From: Nanobdellota archaeon | GTDB taxonomy: Archaea > Nanobdellota > Nanobdellia > Woesearchaeales > JAHJBD01 | DNA: 31,649 nucleotides | Direction: 5' to 3' | Assembly (NCBI GenBank): GCA_018813725.1 | Contig: JAHJBD010000105.1 | Coordinates: 1 to 31,649, forward strand | In this document: one piece after another, positions 8,705-16,583 of the stretch | Layout: each line of letters begins with the position of its first letter | How positions within the stretch are numbered: the stretch's first letter is position 1 | Made by a program: the position numbers and the translations under genes | Notes under the pieces: model-generated | What the model was told of the DNA's origin: nothing | What the model saw: only the letters and a program-made list of their open reading frames with translations | The model's database searches: none

Positions 8705-9877
8705 ATGAGAAAAAGAGGACAAGGTGTTAATGCTGCAGTTCTTGTAGCGATAATTGCTGGCCTAATAATTGTTTACTTATTATTTCTGCCCCCAGATGAA
8801 CTAGAACCATACCTAGATGATGGCACAGGAACAGGCGGGACCTCTACCACAGATTCAGGCAATCCAATTGTCTTATTGTCAGAGAATATAGGGAGGCTAG
8901 ACCCAGCTGACAAGGCTGATGATAGAGATGTTCCTAATGTATATCTTTTTGAGACAACAGAAGCAAAAGAGATCGACAAGTTCAATCCGATATATATAAG
9001 GAATGGTGTATTTGATAAAAAAGATAAGAGCATAACCTTCACATTAGACGATCTTGAGAACACCGACAACTTGCTCCTAAGCTTTGCAGCGCCCATAAGA
9101 AAAGGAGTACTATCCGTAGAACTAAACAGCAACCTTATCTATGAATATGTTATCACCAACGTAAACCCCTCACCGATTGAAATACCAAAAAAGTATCTCT
9201 CAAATAACAACGAACTGACATTCAAGGTTTCTGGCGTAGGCTGGATGTTCTGGAAAACCAATGAGTATCAGCTTGAAGAAGTGAGGATAATAGGGGACAT
9301 AACCGACAAGAGCAGGCAAGAAGCAAGAAATGTCTTTACCATGACTGACAACGAATACCAAAACCTTGAATCAGCTTCTTTAAGGTTCGTACCTTACTGC
9401 GGCACAGCAGCTCAAGTAGGAAAATTGACAATCACTGTCAATAATAGAGAAGTTTTCTCAGCAGTGCCTGTGTGTGATGACCCATACAATCAGCCGGTTC
9501 CGATCAGTGTTTTGAGCGGAGGCGCCAACAGGGTTGTATTCAAGACTGAAAAAGGATCATACAGTATTGAACAGATAACCATGAAACTGCAGTCAAAAGA
9601 TACAGTCTCTTCTGTATATTATTTTGAGGTTAATGAATCTGTATATTCAAAGATTACTGAAGATGAAAAAGATGTTAATTTGATCATCAAGTTTGTTGAT
9701 GACAATGACAAAAGGACAGACATTAACCTAAATGACCATCTTGTCAGGTACGACGACAATGATAAGGAATATACAAGAGATGTTACTAGCTGGATTGATC
9801 CTGACAACAACTTTATCGAGATTACACCTAAGACAAGGCTGGACATTGTAAATCTAAGGATAGAAGTTGAGGAATGA
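8705..9877 (+). CDS. Exported protein with type IV pilin-like signal and tandem beta-domains
   Basis: Not assigned to a named family. The N-terminus (MRKRGQGVNAAVLVAIIAG) looks like an archaeal class III signal: basic residues, G|Q cleavage site, then about 20 hydrophobic residues. Prepilin peptidase processing, or simple anchoring by the helix, is therefore likely. A Gly/Thr-rich linker (about 40-55) precedes a beta-rich ectodomain. Two stretches look like repeats: about 115-200 and about 220-305, each of form LxxSF/LRFVP-GxLxVxxN-pI-LxxxNxxxFK-gxYxxexixI. Two cysteines in the second (YCGT, VCDD) may form a disulfide. The length of 390 residues is far beyond a pilin. It is 3 bases from the next gene, so one operon. 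Confidence 0.7.
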   Translation: MRKRGQGVNAAVLVAIIAGLIIVYLLFLPPDELEPYLDDGTGTGGTSTTDSGNPIVLLSENIGRLDPADKADDRDVPNVYLFETTEAKEIDKFNPIYIRNGVFDKKDKSITFTLDDLENTDNLLLSFAAPIRKGVLSVELNSNLIYEYVITNVNPSPIEIPKKYLSNNNELTFKVSGVGWMFWKTNEYQLEEVRIIGDITDKSRQEARNVFTMTDNEYQNLESASLRFVPYCGTAAQVGKLTITVNNREVFSAVPVCDDPYNQPVPISVLSGGANRVVFKTEKGSYSIEQITMKLQSKDTVSSVYYFEVNESVYSKITEDEKDVNLIIKFVDDNDKRTDINLNDHLVRYDDNDKEYTRDVTSWIDPDNNFIEITPKTRLDIVNLRIEVEE

Positions 9878-9880
9878 TAA

Positions 9881-12331
9881 ATGCCTGATGATGAAACTAA
9901 GCAGAAGTTCTTAAGTAAGCTTGACAGCGCTTTGCAAAGAGATTTGACTAAAGACGCCAAAGCTGCTACTCAGACCATAGCCAAAAAAGCCACGCAGTAT
10001 GCACCTAATCTAGTTAAAGGTGCAGGAGCAATAGCAGGTGTTGCTGGCAGCGGCATAAAAAGCCTTGGACTTGGAGCTCAAGCATTAGGCGGCGCAGCGA
10101 TCGGCGCAGGGTTTAAGGCTGGAAGCGTTCTTATGGATACAGCGATGGCTGCATTTCCAGCCATGATGCTGCTATTAAGCGCAGTCTTTCTTTATGTAAC
10201 TGATTGGTATATGACTGGTTTTAACGGGATAAGCCTTGTCACGACCGCACCAACAGTTTGGGGCATAGGTTTCTGGCTTCCAGGATTTAACTGGCAGGCT
10301 TTTTTGTTGGACAAAGCAATATTATCGATAATTGTGATAATCTCAATATTTTCAGTAAGATTAAGGGCAGGGATAAACAATGGCCCGATAATACTAAGCT
10401 ATGCTGCATTAGTATACCTTATATTCTTTATATTTTTGCTTGGCGGATTCAACACAGGGCTTTTCCATATAGTATTTGCTGTAATTTATTATGCGATATT
10501 AATAAAGCCAAGATCAGATACAGTAACAAGAGCAAATTGGGTGCTTTTTGCCCTCATATTCTTTGATTTTTTCGGTTATGGCATGGTAAACCAATTTTTA
10601 GGAGGTAATTTCATAATTGGCCAAAGGCTCATATTTCCAATCTGGTTTTACACTGTATTATACTATACCTGGGACAGCCAAAAAAATTGGCTAACTTACA
10701 CTGTTCTTATCGCAGTGATACTCATCAATATCTATGCATTAAGCCTTGCTGCGCAGGTCCAGATGGTGCCTGCTGAAGTAAGGAATATTACGCCAGAAGA
10801 AAAACAGGTCGCGATAGATTATTTTGTGACAGCCTGGCAGAGTTTTATATCGCGTATTAAGATGCTGCCAGAACAGATGCAAAAAACATACGAACAAGGC
10901 TTAGAGGACGCATCTGGAGGCTACTATGGAGGGCAGGAAGAAGCAGCGACTGAAGAGCCGCTAGGGATCTACCTCGAAAAGATCCAGCCCGCAAGCACGA
11001 AATTCTACGAGCAAGAGCCAGTCATAGTATGGGGCAATCTTCGTGCCAAGACATATTCAGACACGCCTCACAAGATAAGTTTAAGCTGCAACACAACTGG
11101 CGCAACAACACCAGATAAGATGGGCAATATGAATCCTCCTGGAAGCACAGTTTACACATTAGAAGAAGTAGCATTTGAATGCAGATATGAAAAAGGGACT
11201 ATAAAACCCGGAACACATACTGTAAATATCATGGCTGAATTCGACTTTCAGACAGAAGCCTATCTAAAAACATATTTCATGGACATTGAACGTATGCGGG
11301 CATTAAGACAAAACAATGTTGATGTTCTTGATAATTATGGCATAACTGACAAGACTCCAACTGCACGGTTCACTAGGGGCCCAGTAGCGATAGGCATAGG
11401 CACAAATGATCAGCTTCCTATCGGCCTAGGAAAAGATACTCCGGCACAACCACGGCTTGGGATAACATTACAGAACCAATGGAACGGCAAGATCAAGGAT
11501 ATCAATGAATTATATGTCATGGTCCCAATTGGCATGTCGCTTGAACAGATTGAGATTGAGCGCCTAACAGACCAAGGAGAGACAAAAACAGAGACAGCAT
11601 ACTGCAACGGTTGGTTCGAAAAGGTTCCAAGTCCAGAACCTGAATTTAATATGTTTAAGCTGACAAAAGAGGGCATAAGGAAATTTGAACTTCCGATACA
11701 GACCTATAAGTCTATAAGATGCTTATTAGAGATAGAATCAGATGATGTAGATATAGTACTAGGAAATACTCCAATATCAACAAAATATTACAAAGTAATC
11801 ACAAAATATGACTATGAGTTTACCCAGACAGTATCAGTGACAGTTGAAAAGACAGAGACAAAAACCTCTTTGATAGGTTGTGATGTAGTATGCAGCAACG
11901 ATCTTGGCTGCCTCTGCCCAACTAATTGCGTCAAAACATCAACTGAGAACGGAAAGACTTGCGACGGCTTAAAACCAGGCGAATCATTAGCAGATACAGT
12001 CAAATTTGATGAAGCAAAAGTGACTTATATGGGCAGCCAATACACAAAAGACCAGGCAATAGATGTTGGTGCAAACTCCCAGATTGACTTGACCATCAGC
12101 GATATTAAGAGCGACGAGATATCAGGGACATACAAGTTCTATCTGGATGAAACAGTTATTTCAGCACCAAATCCAATATGGACAAGGTCAGATGTGGGAG
12201 TATGGATCATGAGCCTTTACAGCTTCACTGTACCAAATATGCCCGGTACACATGTGCTTAGGATGGACCTTATAGACAGAAATGGAAATGTAGTATCATC
12301 AAAAATAAAGCTAGCTACACTAGACATATGA
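9881..12331 (+). CDS. Polytopic membrane protein with large extracellular domain, unknown function
   Basis: Not recognised by name; 816 residues. Seen: charged N-terminal segment (1-35), a Gly/Ala-rich amphipathic stretch (about 45-88), about seven membrane helices (first near 88-110, last near 270-292), then about 520 residues predicted outside. The ectodomain is beta-rich with Ig-like features, for example a Cys pair flanking 'TVYTLEEVAFECRY' and the 'GTHTVNIMAEFDF' strand that resembles the tails of the downstream lipoproteins. Six cysteines cluster at about 666-692 (CDVVC, GCLCPTNC, KTC), suggesting disulfides. The start codon lies 3 bases after the upstream stop and the stop overlaps the next ATG, so it is the centre of an operon. 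An envelope or surface assembly role is inference. Confidence 0.7.
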   Translation: MPDDETKQKFLSKLDSALQRDLTKDAKAATQTIAKKATQYAPNLVKGAGAIAGVAGSGIKSLGLGAQALGGAAIGAGFKAGSVLMDTAMAAFPAMMLLLSAVFLYVTDWYMTGFNGISLVTTAPTVWGIGFWLPGFNWQAFLLDKAILSIIVIISIFSVRLRAGINNGPIILSYAALVYLIFFIFLLGGFNTGLFHIVFAVIYYAILIKPRSDTVTRANWVLFALIFFDFFGYGMVNQFLGGNFIIGQRLIFPIWFYTVLYYTWDSQKNWLTYTVLIAVILINIYALSLAAQVQMVPAEVRNITPEEKQVAIDYFVTAWQSFISRIKMLPEQMQKTYEQGLEDASGGYYGGQEEAATEEPLGIYLEKIQPASTKFYEQEPVIVWGNLRAKTYSDTPHKISLSCNTTGATTPDKMGNMNPPGSTVYTLEEVAFECRYEKGTIKPGTHTVNIMAEFDFQTEAYLKTYFMDIERMRALRQNNVDVLDNYGITDKTPTARFTRGPVAIGIGTNDQLPIGLGKDTPAQPRLGITLQNQWNGKIKDINELYVMVPIGMSLEQIEIERLTDQGETKTETAYCNGWFEKVPSPEPEFNMFKLTKEGIRKFELPIQTYKSIRCLLEIESDDVDIVLGNTPISTKYYKVITKYDYEFTQTVSVTVEKTETKTSLIGCDVVCSNDLGCLCPTNCVKTSTENGKTCDGLKPGESLADTVKFDEAKVTYMGSQYTKDQAIDVGANSQIDLTISDIKSDEISGTYKFYLDETVISAPNPIWTRSDVGVWIMSLYSFTVPNMPGTHVLRMDLIDRNGNVVSSKIKLATLDI

Positions 12332-13323
12332 AAAAAATAATATTTTTAGGGATCGTACTGCTGATGGTATTAGGTTGCGGAGACAAGAAAGCAGGGGTTG
12401 ACATACCCACGATAACCACCAAAGATCTGTACCAAGGAACAGACGGACTGGCTTTAGAATTTATCCCAAACAGTCCACCAGACCAGGTTTATGAGCGGGG
12501 TTATGCACCAGTCGGATTGAACCTGAAGAACAAAGGTACCTTTGATATAGTTGATGGTTACCTTTCGATCTCACTGGAAAAAGATTATATGAATGCGCAA
12601 GAGAACTCATACAAATCAATGGCTGACCTTATACAATATATGGGTGACGATCACCTTTTGTTTGATATTAAAGGAAAAAGCATTGAATCAGGAGATGGGG
12701 AAAATGATCAGGTCACATTTATCACAAATATAAACGAGCTTGAAGAGATGAGCATTGTCCACAGTACAGCAATCCTTGCAACTGCCTGCTACAAATACCA
12801 GACTCAGCTATCAGACCAGATTTGCATCGATACCGATGTTTTTGGCACAAGGACTGTCCAAAAGCCATGCAAGACAGAATCAAAAACATTCTCATCTCAA
12901 GGAGCACCAGTGGCGATCACACAAGTCGAGATGTCTATGCTGCCAGATGTTGATAACGATCTTGTAAGGCCGCAGATAATCATCCAGATAAACAATCTTG
13001 GCAATGGAGAAGTCATAGAAGACCAAAGAACATCCATATCCAAAGCATGCTCTGCGCAAGCAGTGGAATACAAAAGCTGGAACAAAGTGATAGTGAATGC
13101 AGTGATGGGATCTAACAGGATATTTGACTGCGACCTTGCAGAAGGTACTGGAAATTCCGCAGAAGTTGTACTGAAAGAAAAGACAGCCAAAGTCAGGTGC
13201 ATTTACCAAGAAGGTATACCCTTTGACGAAGGCACGCATTCAGAACCATTGTTCATCCAGCTGGATTATGGCTACACTACGAGTATATCTAAGACAATCA
13301 AGATAAACAAGCTCAAAGGATAG
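12328..13323 (+). CDS. Lipoprotein with Ig-like domains, paralogue 1
   Basis: 331 residues with a lipoprotein signal: KK, hydrophobic core and lipobox VLGC, lipidated residue C17. The mature part begins with YQGTDGLALEF, a motif shared with the two genes that follow (YRTGTKGIELSF; GGTRGL). It then has two apparent beta-sandwich units: one around NLKNKGTFDIVDGYLSI and one around IQINNLGNGEV, ending in LDYGYTTSISKTIKI. Paired cysteines (ACYKYQ...ICIDTD and DCDL...VRCIYQ) are conserved in position in the paralogues and may be disulfides. ATGA overlap with the membrane protein upstream. Function unknown; probably tethered on the outer face of the membrane and a partner of the upstream ectodomain. 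Confidence 0.75.
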   Translation: MKKIIFLGIVLLMVLGCGDKKAGVDIPTITTKDLYQGTDGLALEFIPNSPPDQVYERGYAPVGLNLKNKGTFDIVDGYLSISLEKDYMNAQENSYKSMADLIQYMGDDHLLFDIKGKSIESGDGENDQVTFITNINELEEMSIVHSTAILATACYKYQTQLSDQICIDTDVFGTRTVQKPCKTESKTFSSQGAPVAITQVEMSMLPDVDNDLVRPQIIIQINNLGNGEVIEDQRTSISKACSAQAVEYKSWNKVIVNAVMGSNRIFDCDLAEGTGNSAEVVLKEKTAKVRCIYQEGIPFDEGTHSEPLFIQLDYGYTTSISKTIKINKLKG

Positions 13324-13359
13324 AAAATTTTATTAACTTGAAGGAAGAGGATAAAAAAT

Positions 13360-14285
13360 ATGAAAAAGGTATCCATATTAGTGTTGCTGATCATTTTGGT
13401 AGGTTGTGGCGGAGTTAAGAGTAAAAACGACCCTACTGAATATGAATATAGGACAGGTACTAAAGGGATAGAACTCAGCTTCACGCCCGGATTTCTGACA
13501 AAATTATATGAGAATGATAGGGGGATCTCATTCACTATAGAAGCTAAGAACCGCGGCGCTTTCCCACAGCTTGACGAACTTGACGAATTCTGGGGAAATA
13601 TATGGATAGGTGGTTTTAGCAGGGACATCCTACGTGTAAGGCCAGAATCAATAGTCCTTGAAGAGCAGGAGGTTGAGGGCAGGTCAGCCTATAACACAGA
13701 AGGAGGATATTCTATCGAAGAGTTTGAGGTTATATTTTTGATCTGCCATCAGGTTCAATATATTTTAAGCCTACATTCATAGCTACTGTCACTTATTTTT
13801 ATAAGACTTTAGCTTCACCTGTTGTATGCATAGACCCTAACCCAAGAAGCACCGAAGTAAGAGCTAAGGTATGTTCAATCCAGGATGTAAGCCCTGGATC
13901 TCAAGGCGCCCCTATCTCAGTTACTAGTATAGAAGAAGATGTTACAGGAGAAGCCTTCTTGTTCAAGATCCATGTTGAAAATTCAGGCGGCGGATTGGTG
14001 ATACCTGAGATGATGATAGATGAGAACCCGCATGAAGGCTATGACTATAGGGATTTAGATGAGGTCAAGATAGAAGAGGTAAAACTTGGAAATATTAGGA
14101 TGAGCTCATGCAGACCAGACAATTATCTTAAGCTTAATAACAATAAAGGCACTATTTTCTGCAGGCTAGACAAATCTGCTATACCTAATGAGGTGTTCAC
14201 TTCACCGCTAAATATTGAGCTAACATACGGCTATATGTCATCGATAAGCAAGCAGATTGAGATATTCGAAGAAGTAGCATATTAA
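13360..14285 (+). pseudogene. Lipoprotein paralogue 2, broken by a one-base frameshift
   Basis: The 5' part (13360-about 13737) encodes a lipoprotein signal with lipobox LVGC (C16), the GTKGIELSF motif and NRGAF, as in its neighbours. Frame 1 then stops at 13782. The rest is open in another frame: from 13740 it reads DLPSGSIYFKPTFIATVTYF, continues through VVCIDPN, KVCSI, GAPISV, VENSGGGLV, and ends at 14285 with LTYGYMSSISKQIEI. Adding one T to the T5 run at 13735-13739 joins both parts into about 308 residues, matching the paralogues (331 and 306). Either a real inactivation, a phase-variable tract, or a sequencing error. A ribosome site (GGAAGAGG, 13343-13350) precedes it. Confidence 0.8.
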
Positions 14286-14290
14286 GCAAA

Positions 14291-14351
14291 AGATTTAAAT
14301 AGGGATAATGTTAATATTTATTAAAAAAGCTCATGATTAAAAAAAGGAGGT
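14291..14351 (+). promoter_or_regulatory. Promoter and strong ribosome site of lipoprotein 3
   Basis: A TATA-like GATTTAAATAGG at 14291-14302 lies in the gap after the broken gene, and a full Shine-Dalgarno AAGGAGGT at 14344-14351 precedes the ATG at 14358. The third lipoprotein can thus be expressed independently, and its ribosome site is the most canonical in the window. Confidence 0.5.
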
Positions 14352-14357
14352 TTCAAA

Positions 14358-15278
14358 ATGTATAAGAAAATAATGGTAATGCTAGGAGTTCTGATGCTCC
14401 TTACTTTAACTGCCTGCGGTCCTGGTGAACAGACCACAGACGTATCGCCGTATATCGGTGGCACAAGGGGCCTTATCTCAACATTTGGCGAGATGGGCGT
14501 GTTTAGCGATATAACAGGCCATAACGAGATCTACGAAAGTGAATCATTCCCTATCGAGGTCACTATCGGCAACAAAGGGGAATATGAAGTTGATGTTGGA
14601 AAACTGACCATAACATTGAAAGGTATCAACCTTAATGATTTCAGCGGCATTGTTACCAGCGGAATCTTGTCAAATACCCAGCTTATCGAGAAGATATCTG
14701 AATTTAATGCTCTGGGTGGCGAGACTCAACTGGATTTTACTCCAGGCGCTGAAGATGCAATATACACACCAGACATGAATGTTGAAGTTTATGATGTTGA
14801 TGTATTTGGTGAGGTTGTATATGAATACAAGACTTTCTCAGTAGTACCAAAAGTCTGCTTCAAAGAAAATCTGCAGGATGTAAGGATATGCAATGTAGAT
14901 GAGACAAAACAGGTATTCTCATCAGGTGCGCCAATCCAGATTGTATCTGCTGAAGAAAAAGGCGCTGGCACTGGAAAGATCGCAGTTGAATATGTGATCC
15001 AGAATGTTGGTGGCGGCGATGTAGCTTTGACAACAGATGAGTTTGATAGGAGATATGACCAGGTTGGAATTCTAGTTGACAATGAAGCATTTGAATGTAA
15101 AGGCCCTGGCGGCAGAACTGGTGTTGCAAGGTTTGACGAATCAGGATCAGCCACAATCATCTGCAAGCTTAAAGAAGCGCTCCCTACAGGAACACTTTAC
15201 ACAGCTCAGCTTGGTTTGACCTTAGAGTATAAGTATAGGGAACTGATCCAAGAGTCAATCAGAATAAGAGGGCAATAA
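14358..15278 (+). CDS. Lipoprotein with Ig-like domains, paralogue 3
   Basis: 306 residues with signal KK, hydrophobic core and lipobox LTAC (C20). It shares the layout of paralogue 1: GGTRGL near the mature N-terminus, a first beta unit with VTIGNKGEYEVDVGKLTI, a Cys pair (KVCFKE...RICNVD), SSGAPIQIVSAEE, a second unit with YVIQNVGGGDV, a late Cys pair (FECKGP...IICKL) and a tail LEYKYRELIQESIRI. The tandem arrangement indicates duplication. It has its own promoter and a strong ribosome site. The role is unknown; by context it is a surface-exposed, membrane-tethered component of the envelope module. Confidence 0.75.
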   Translation: MYKKIMVMLGVLMLLTLTACGPGEQTTDVSPYIGGTRGLISTFGEMGVFSDITGHNEIYESESFPIEVTIGNKGEYEVDVGKLTITLKGINLNDFSGIVTSGILSNTQLIEKISEFNALGGETQLDFTPGAEDAIYTPDMNVEVYDVDVFGEVVYEYKTFSVVPKVCFKENLQDVRICNVDETKQVFSSGAPIQIVSAEEKGAGTGKIAVEYVIQNVGGGDVALTTDEFDRRYDQVGILVDNEAFECKGPGGRTGVARFDESGSATIICKLKEALPTGTLYTAQLGLTLEYKYRELIQESIRIRGQ

Positions 15279-15282
15279 ACCC

Positions 15283-15290
15283 TTTTTTTT
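15283..15290 (+). terminator. T8 terminator after the envelope cluster
   Basis: A T8 run four bases after the lipoprotein 3 stop, in the 13-base gap to the convergent RFC gene. Oligo-T tracts of this kind end transcripts in archaea. Confidence 0.5.
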
Positions 15291-15291
15291 C

Positions 15292-16245
15292 TTAATTTTT
15301 TGCTAATCCTATAGCTGCAAGCAGCGCTTCTAGTTGTATAAACTCATCAGAACCTTCACTCATCCTAAACTCAAATTCACCGCATTTCTCGACAAGCTCC
15401 ATCTTTTTCCTGTTATCTATCGCAAGATCGATTATCTCTTTCTGTATCTGCTTGATAACATCCATGCCTGCGAGGCCGTAATTCAGCATGACATCGATTA
15501 GCTTATCCCTTGCTTCCAAAAATTTCTGATCCAAAGCAAGATTCAAAACTTCTGCAATCTCTTTAGGTTTTGCCACAGAAGCAAGCGAGAAGATCAGGTC
15601 CTCGGTGATATCCTTAGATATTGCTGCACTGCTCTGGAGGATGTTCTCTACACGCCTGCAATCGCCCTCAGAAACCTCGTACAAAGCCTCTACTGCCTTA
15701 TCATCTACCCTTAATCCTTCTTTCTCAGCAATAGTGGAGATTATTATAGCCACATCATCCTTTGGCAGCAGCTTGAACCTAAAAAGTGCACATCTTGACT
15801 GTATAGGATCGATTATTTTGCTGGAATAATTGCAGCTGAGTATAAACCTGCAAGTTTGCGTATAATTCTCCATAGTCCTCCTTAAAGCCTGCTGAGCCTC
15901 TCTAGTCAAGGCATCGCATTCATCTAGGAAGATGATCTTAAAAGGCACATCACCCATAGCCCTGGTCCTTGCAAAGTCCTTAACCTTGCTCCTGATGATG
16001 TCAATCCCCCTTTCATCTGAAGCGTTCAGTTCAACAAAATTCTGGTGCCATGATGCACCAAAAAGCTGCTTTGCAATCACTAAAGCCAGAGTAGATTTGC
16101 CAACCCCTGCTGGACCTGAGAACATTATATGGGGCATATTCTTCTGTTCGACAAATGCCTTTACACGTTTGACTATCTCATCCTGCCCCTTGACCTCTGC
16201 AAATGTAGACGGCCTATACTTTTCAGTCCAAATTGTACTTTCCAT
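15292..16245 (-). CDS. rfcS: Replication factor C small subunit (clamp loader)
   Basis: AAA+ subunit of the clamp loader that opens PCNA at primer-template junctions. Seen in order (317 residues): RFC box EKYRPSTF near the N-terminus, Walker A GPAGVGKST (44-52), Walker B IIFLDEC (104-110), sensor 1 around ILSCNY and the SRC arginine-finger motif at 150-152, then the C-terminal collar. The start at 16245 is chosen over a TTG at 16254 because MESTIWTEKYRP fits the family and a TATA-like TTTAAA lies about 25 bases upstream. The large subunit is not in the window. Confidence 0.95.
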   Translation of the reverse strand: MESTIWTEKYRPSTFAEVKGQDEIVKRVKAFVEQKNMPHIMFSGPAGVGKSTLALVIAKQLFGASWHQNFVELNASDERGIDIIRSKVKDFARTRAMGDVPFKIIFLDECDALTREAQQALRRTMENYTQTCRFILSCNYSSKIIDPIQSRCALFRFKLLPKDDVAIIISTIAEKEGLRVDDKAVEALYEVSEGDCRRVENILQSSAAISKDITEDLIFSLASVAKPKEIAEVLNLALDQKFLEARDKLIDVMLNYGLAGMDVIKQIQKEIIDLAIDNRKKMELVEKCGEFEFRMSEGSDEFIQLEALLAAIGLAKN

Positions 16246-16279
16246 TATTGACAAGGAAGAAAATAAAGTTTAAATAATT

Positions 16280-16543
16280 TTAGATTATGTCTTCTTCAGC
16301 TACTACCAAGAAATCTCCAATAGCGATAACTGCTGAAAAGGGTATTAGGATCTTATTCTCTTTATCTTTTTCCAGCTCAAGTTTCTCTGTATATGAAGTA
16401 GGATTTGTTAATATGATATGTATAAGCTCTCCAGATCTTGTCTCAAAAACAATATCCCCAACCTCGCCAAACCTCTTGCCTGTCTTTGATACTACTGTCT
16501 TGCCTAGGAGCTGCTTTGAAAACTTTTTTTCTTCTTCTGCCAT
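16280..16543 (-). CDS. PRC-barrel domain protein
   Basis: 87 residues consisting of a single PRC-barrel: LLGKTVVSKTGKRFGEVGDIVF, then the strand GELIHIIL and the closing IPFSAVIAIGDFLVV. (The first quoted segment is split over residues 12-33.) Stand-alone PRC-barrel proteins are common in archaea; roles in RNA metabolism or cell division (CdpB type) have been described for some, but this one cannot be assigned. A GGGGG ribosome site at 16551-16555, 7 bases upstream, fixes the start. It lies 34 bases before rfcS on the same strand. Confidence 0.85.
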   Translation of the reverse strand: MAEEEKKFSKQLLGKTVVSKTGKRFGEVGDIVFETRSGELIHIILTNPTSYTEKLELEKDKENKILIPFSAVIAIGDFLVVAEEDII

Positions 16544-16550
16544 TAAAAAT

Positions 16551-16555
16551 CCCCC
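16551..16555 (-). promoter_or_regulatory. GGGGG ribosome binding site of the PRC-barrel gene
   Basis: Five G residues on the minus strand, 7 bases before the start codon. The same G5 form precedes acs, the OFA transporter and the aldolase. Confidence 0.5.
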
Positions 16556-16583
16556 GCGTAATTATTATTGAGTGATATATGAT

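Noticed and set aside
12892..13239. Open frames opposite lipoprotein 1
   Set aside because: Antisense shadows; the plus-strand frame has a signal peptide, operon overlap and paralogues.
13783..13958. Gene-free gap between two short genes
   Set aside because: This stretch is open and homologous to the lipoprotein family in the shifted frame, so it belongs to the broken gene.
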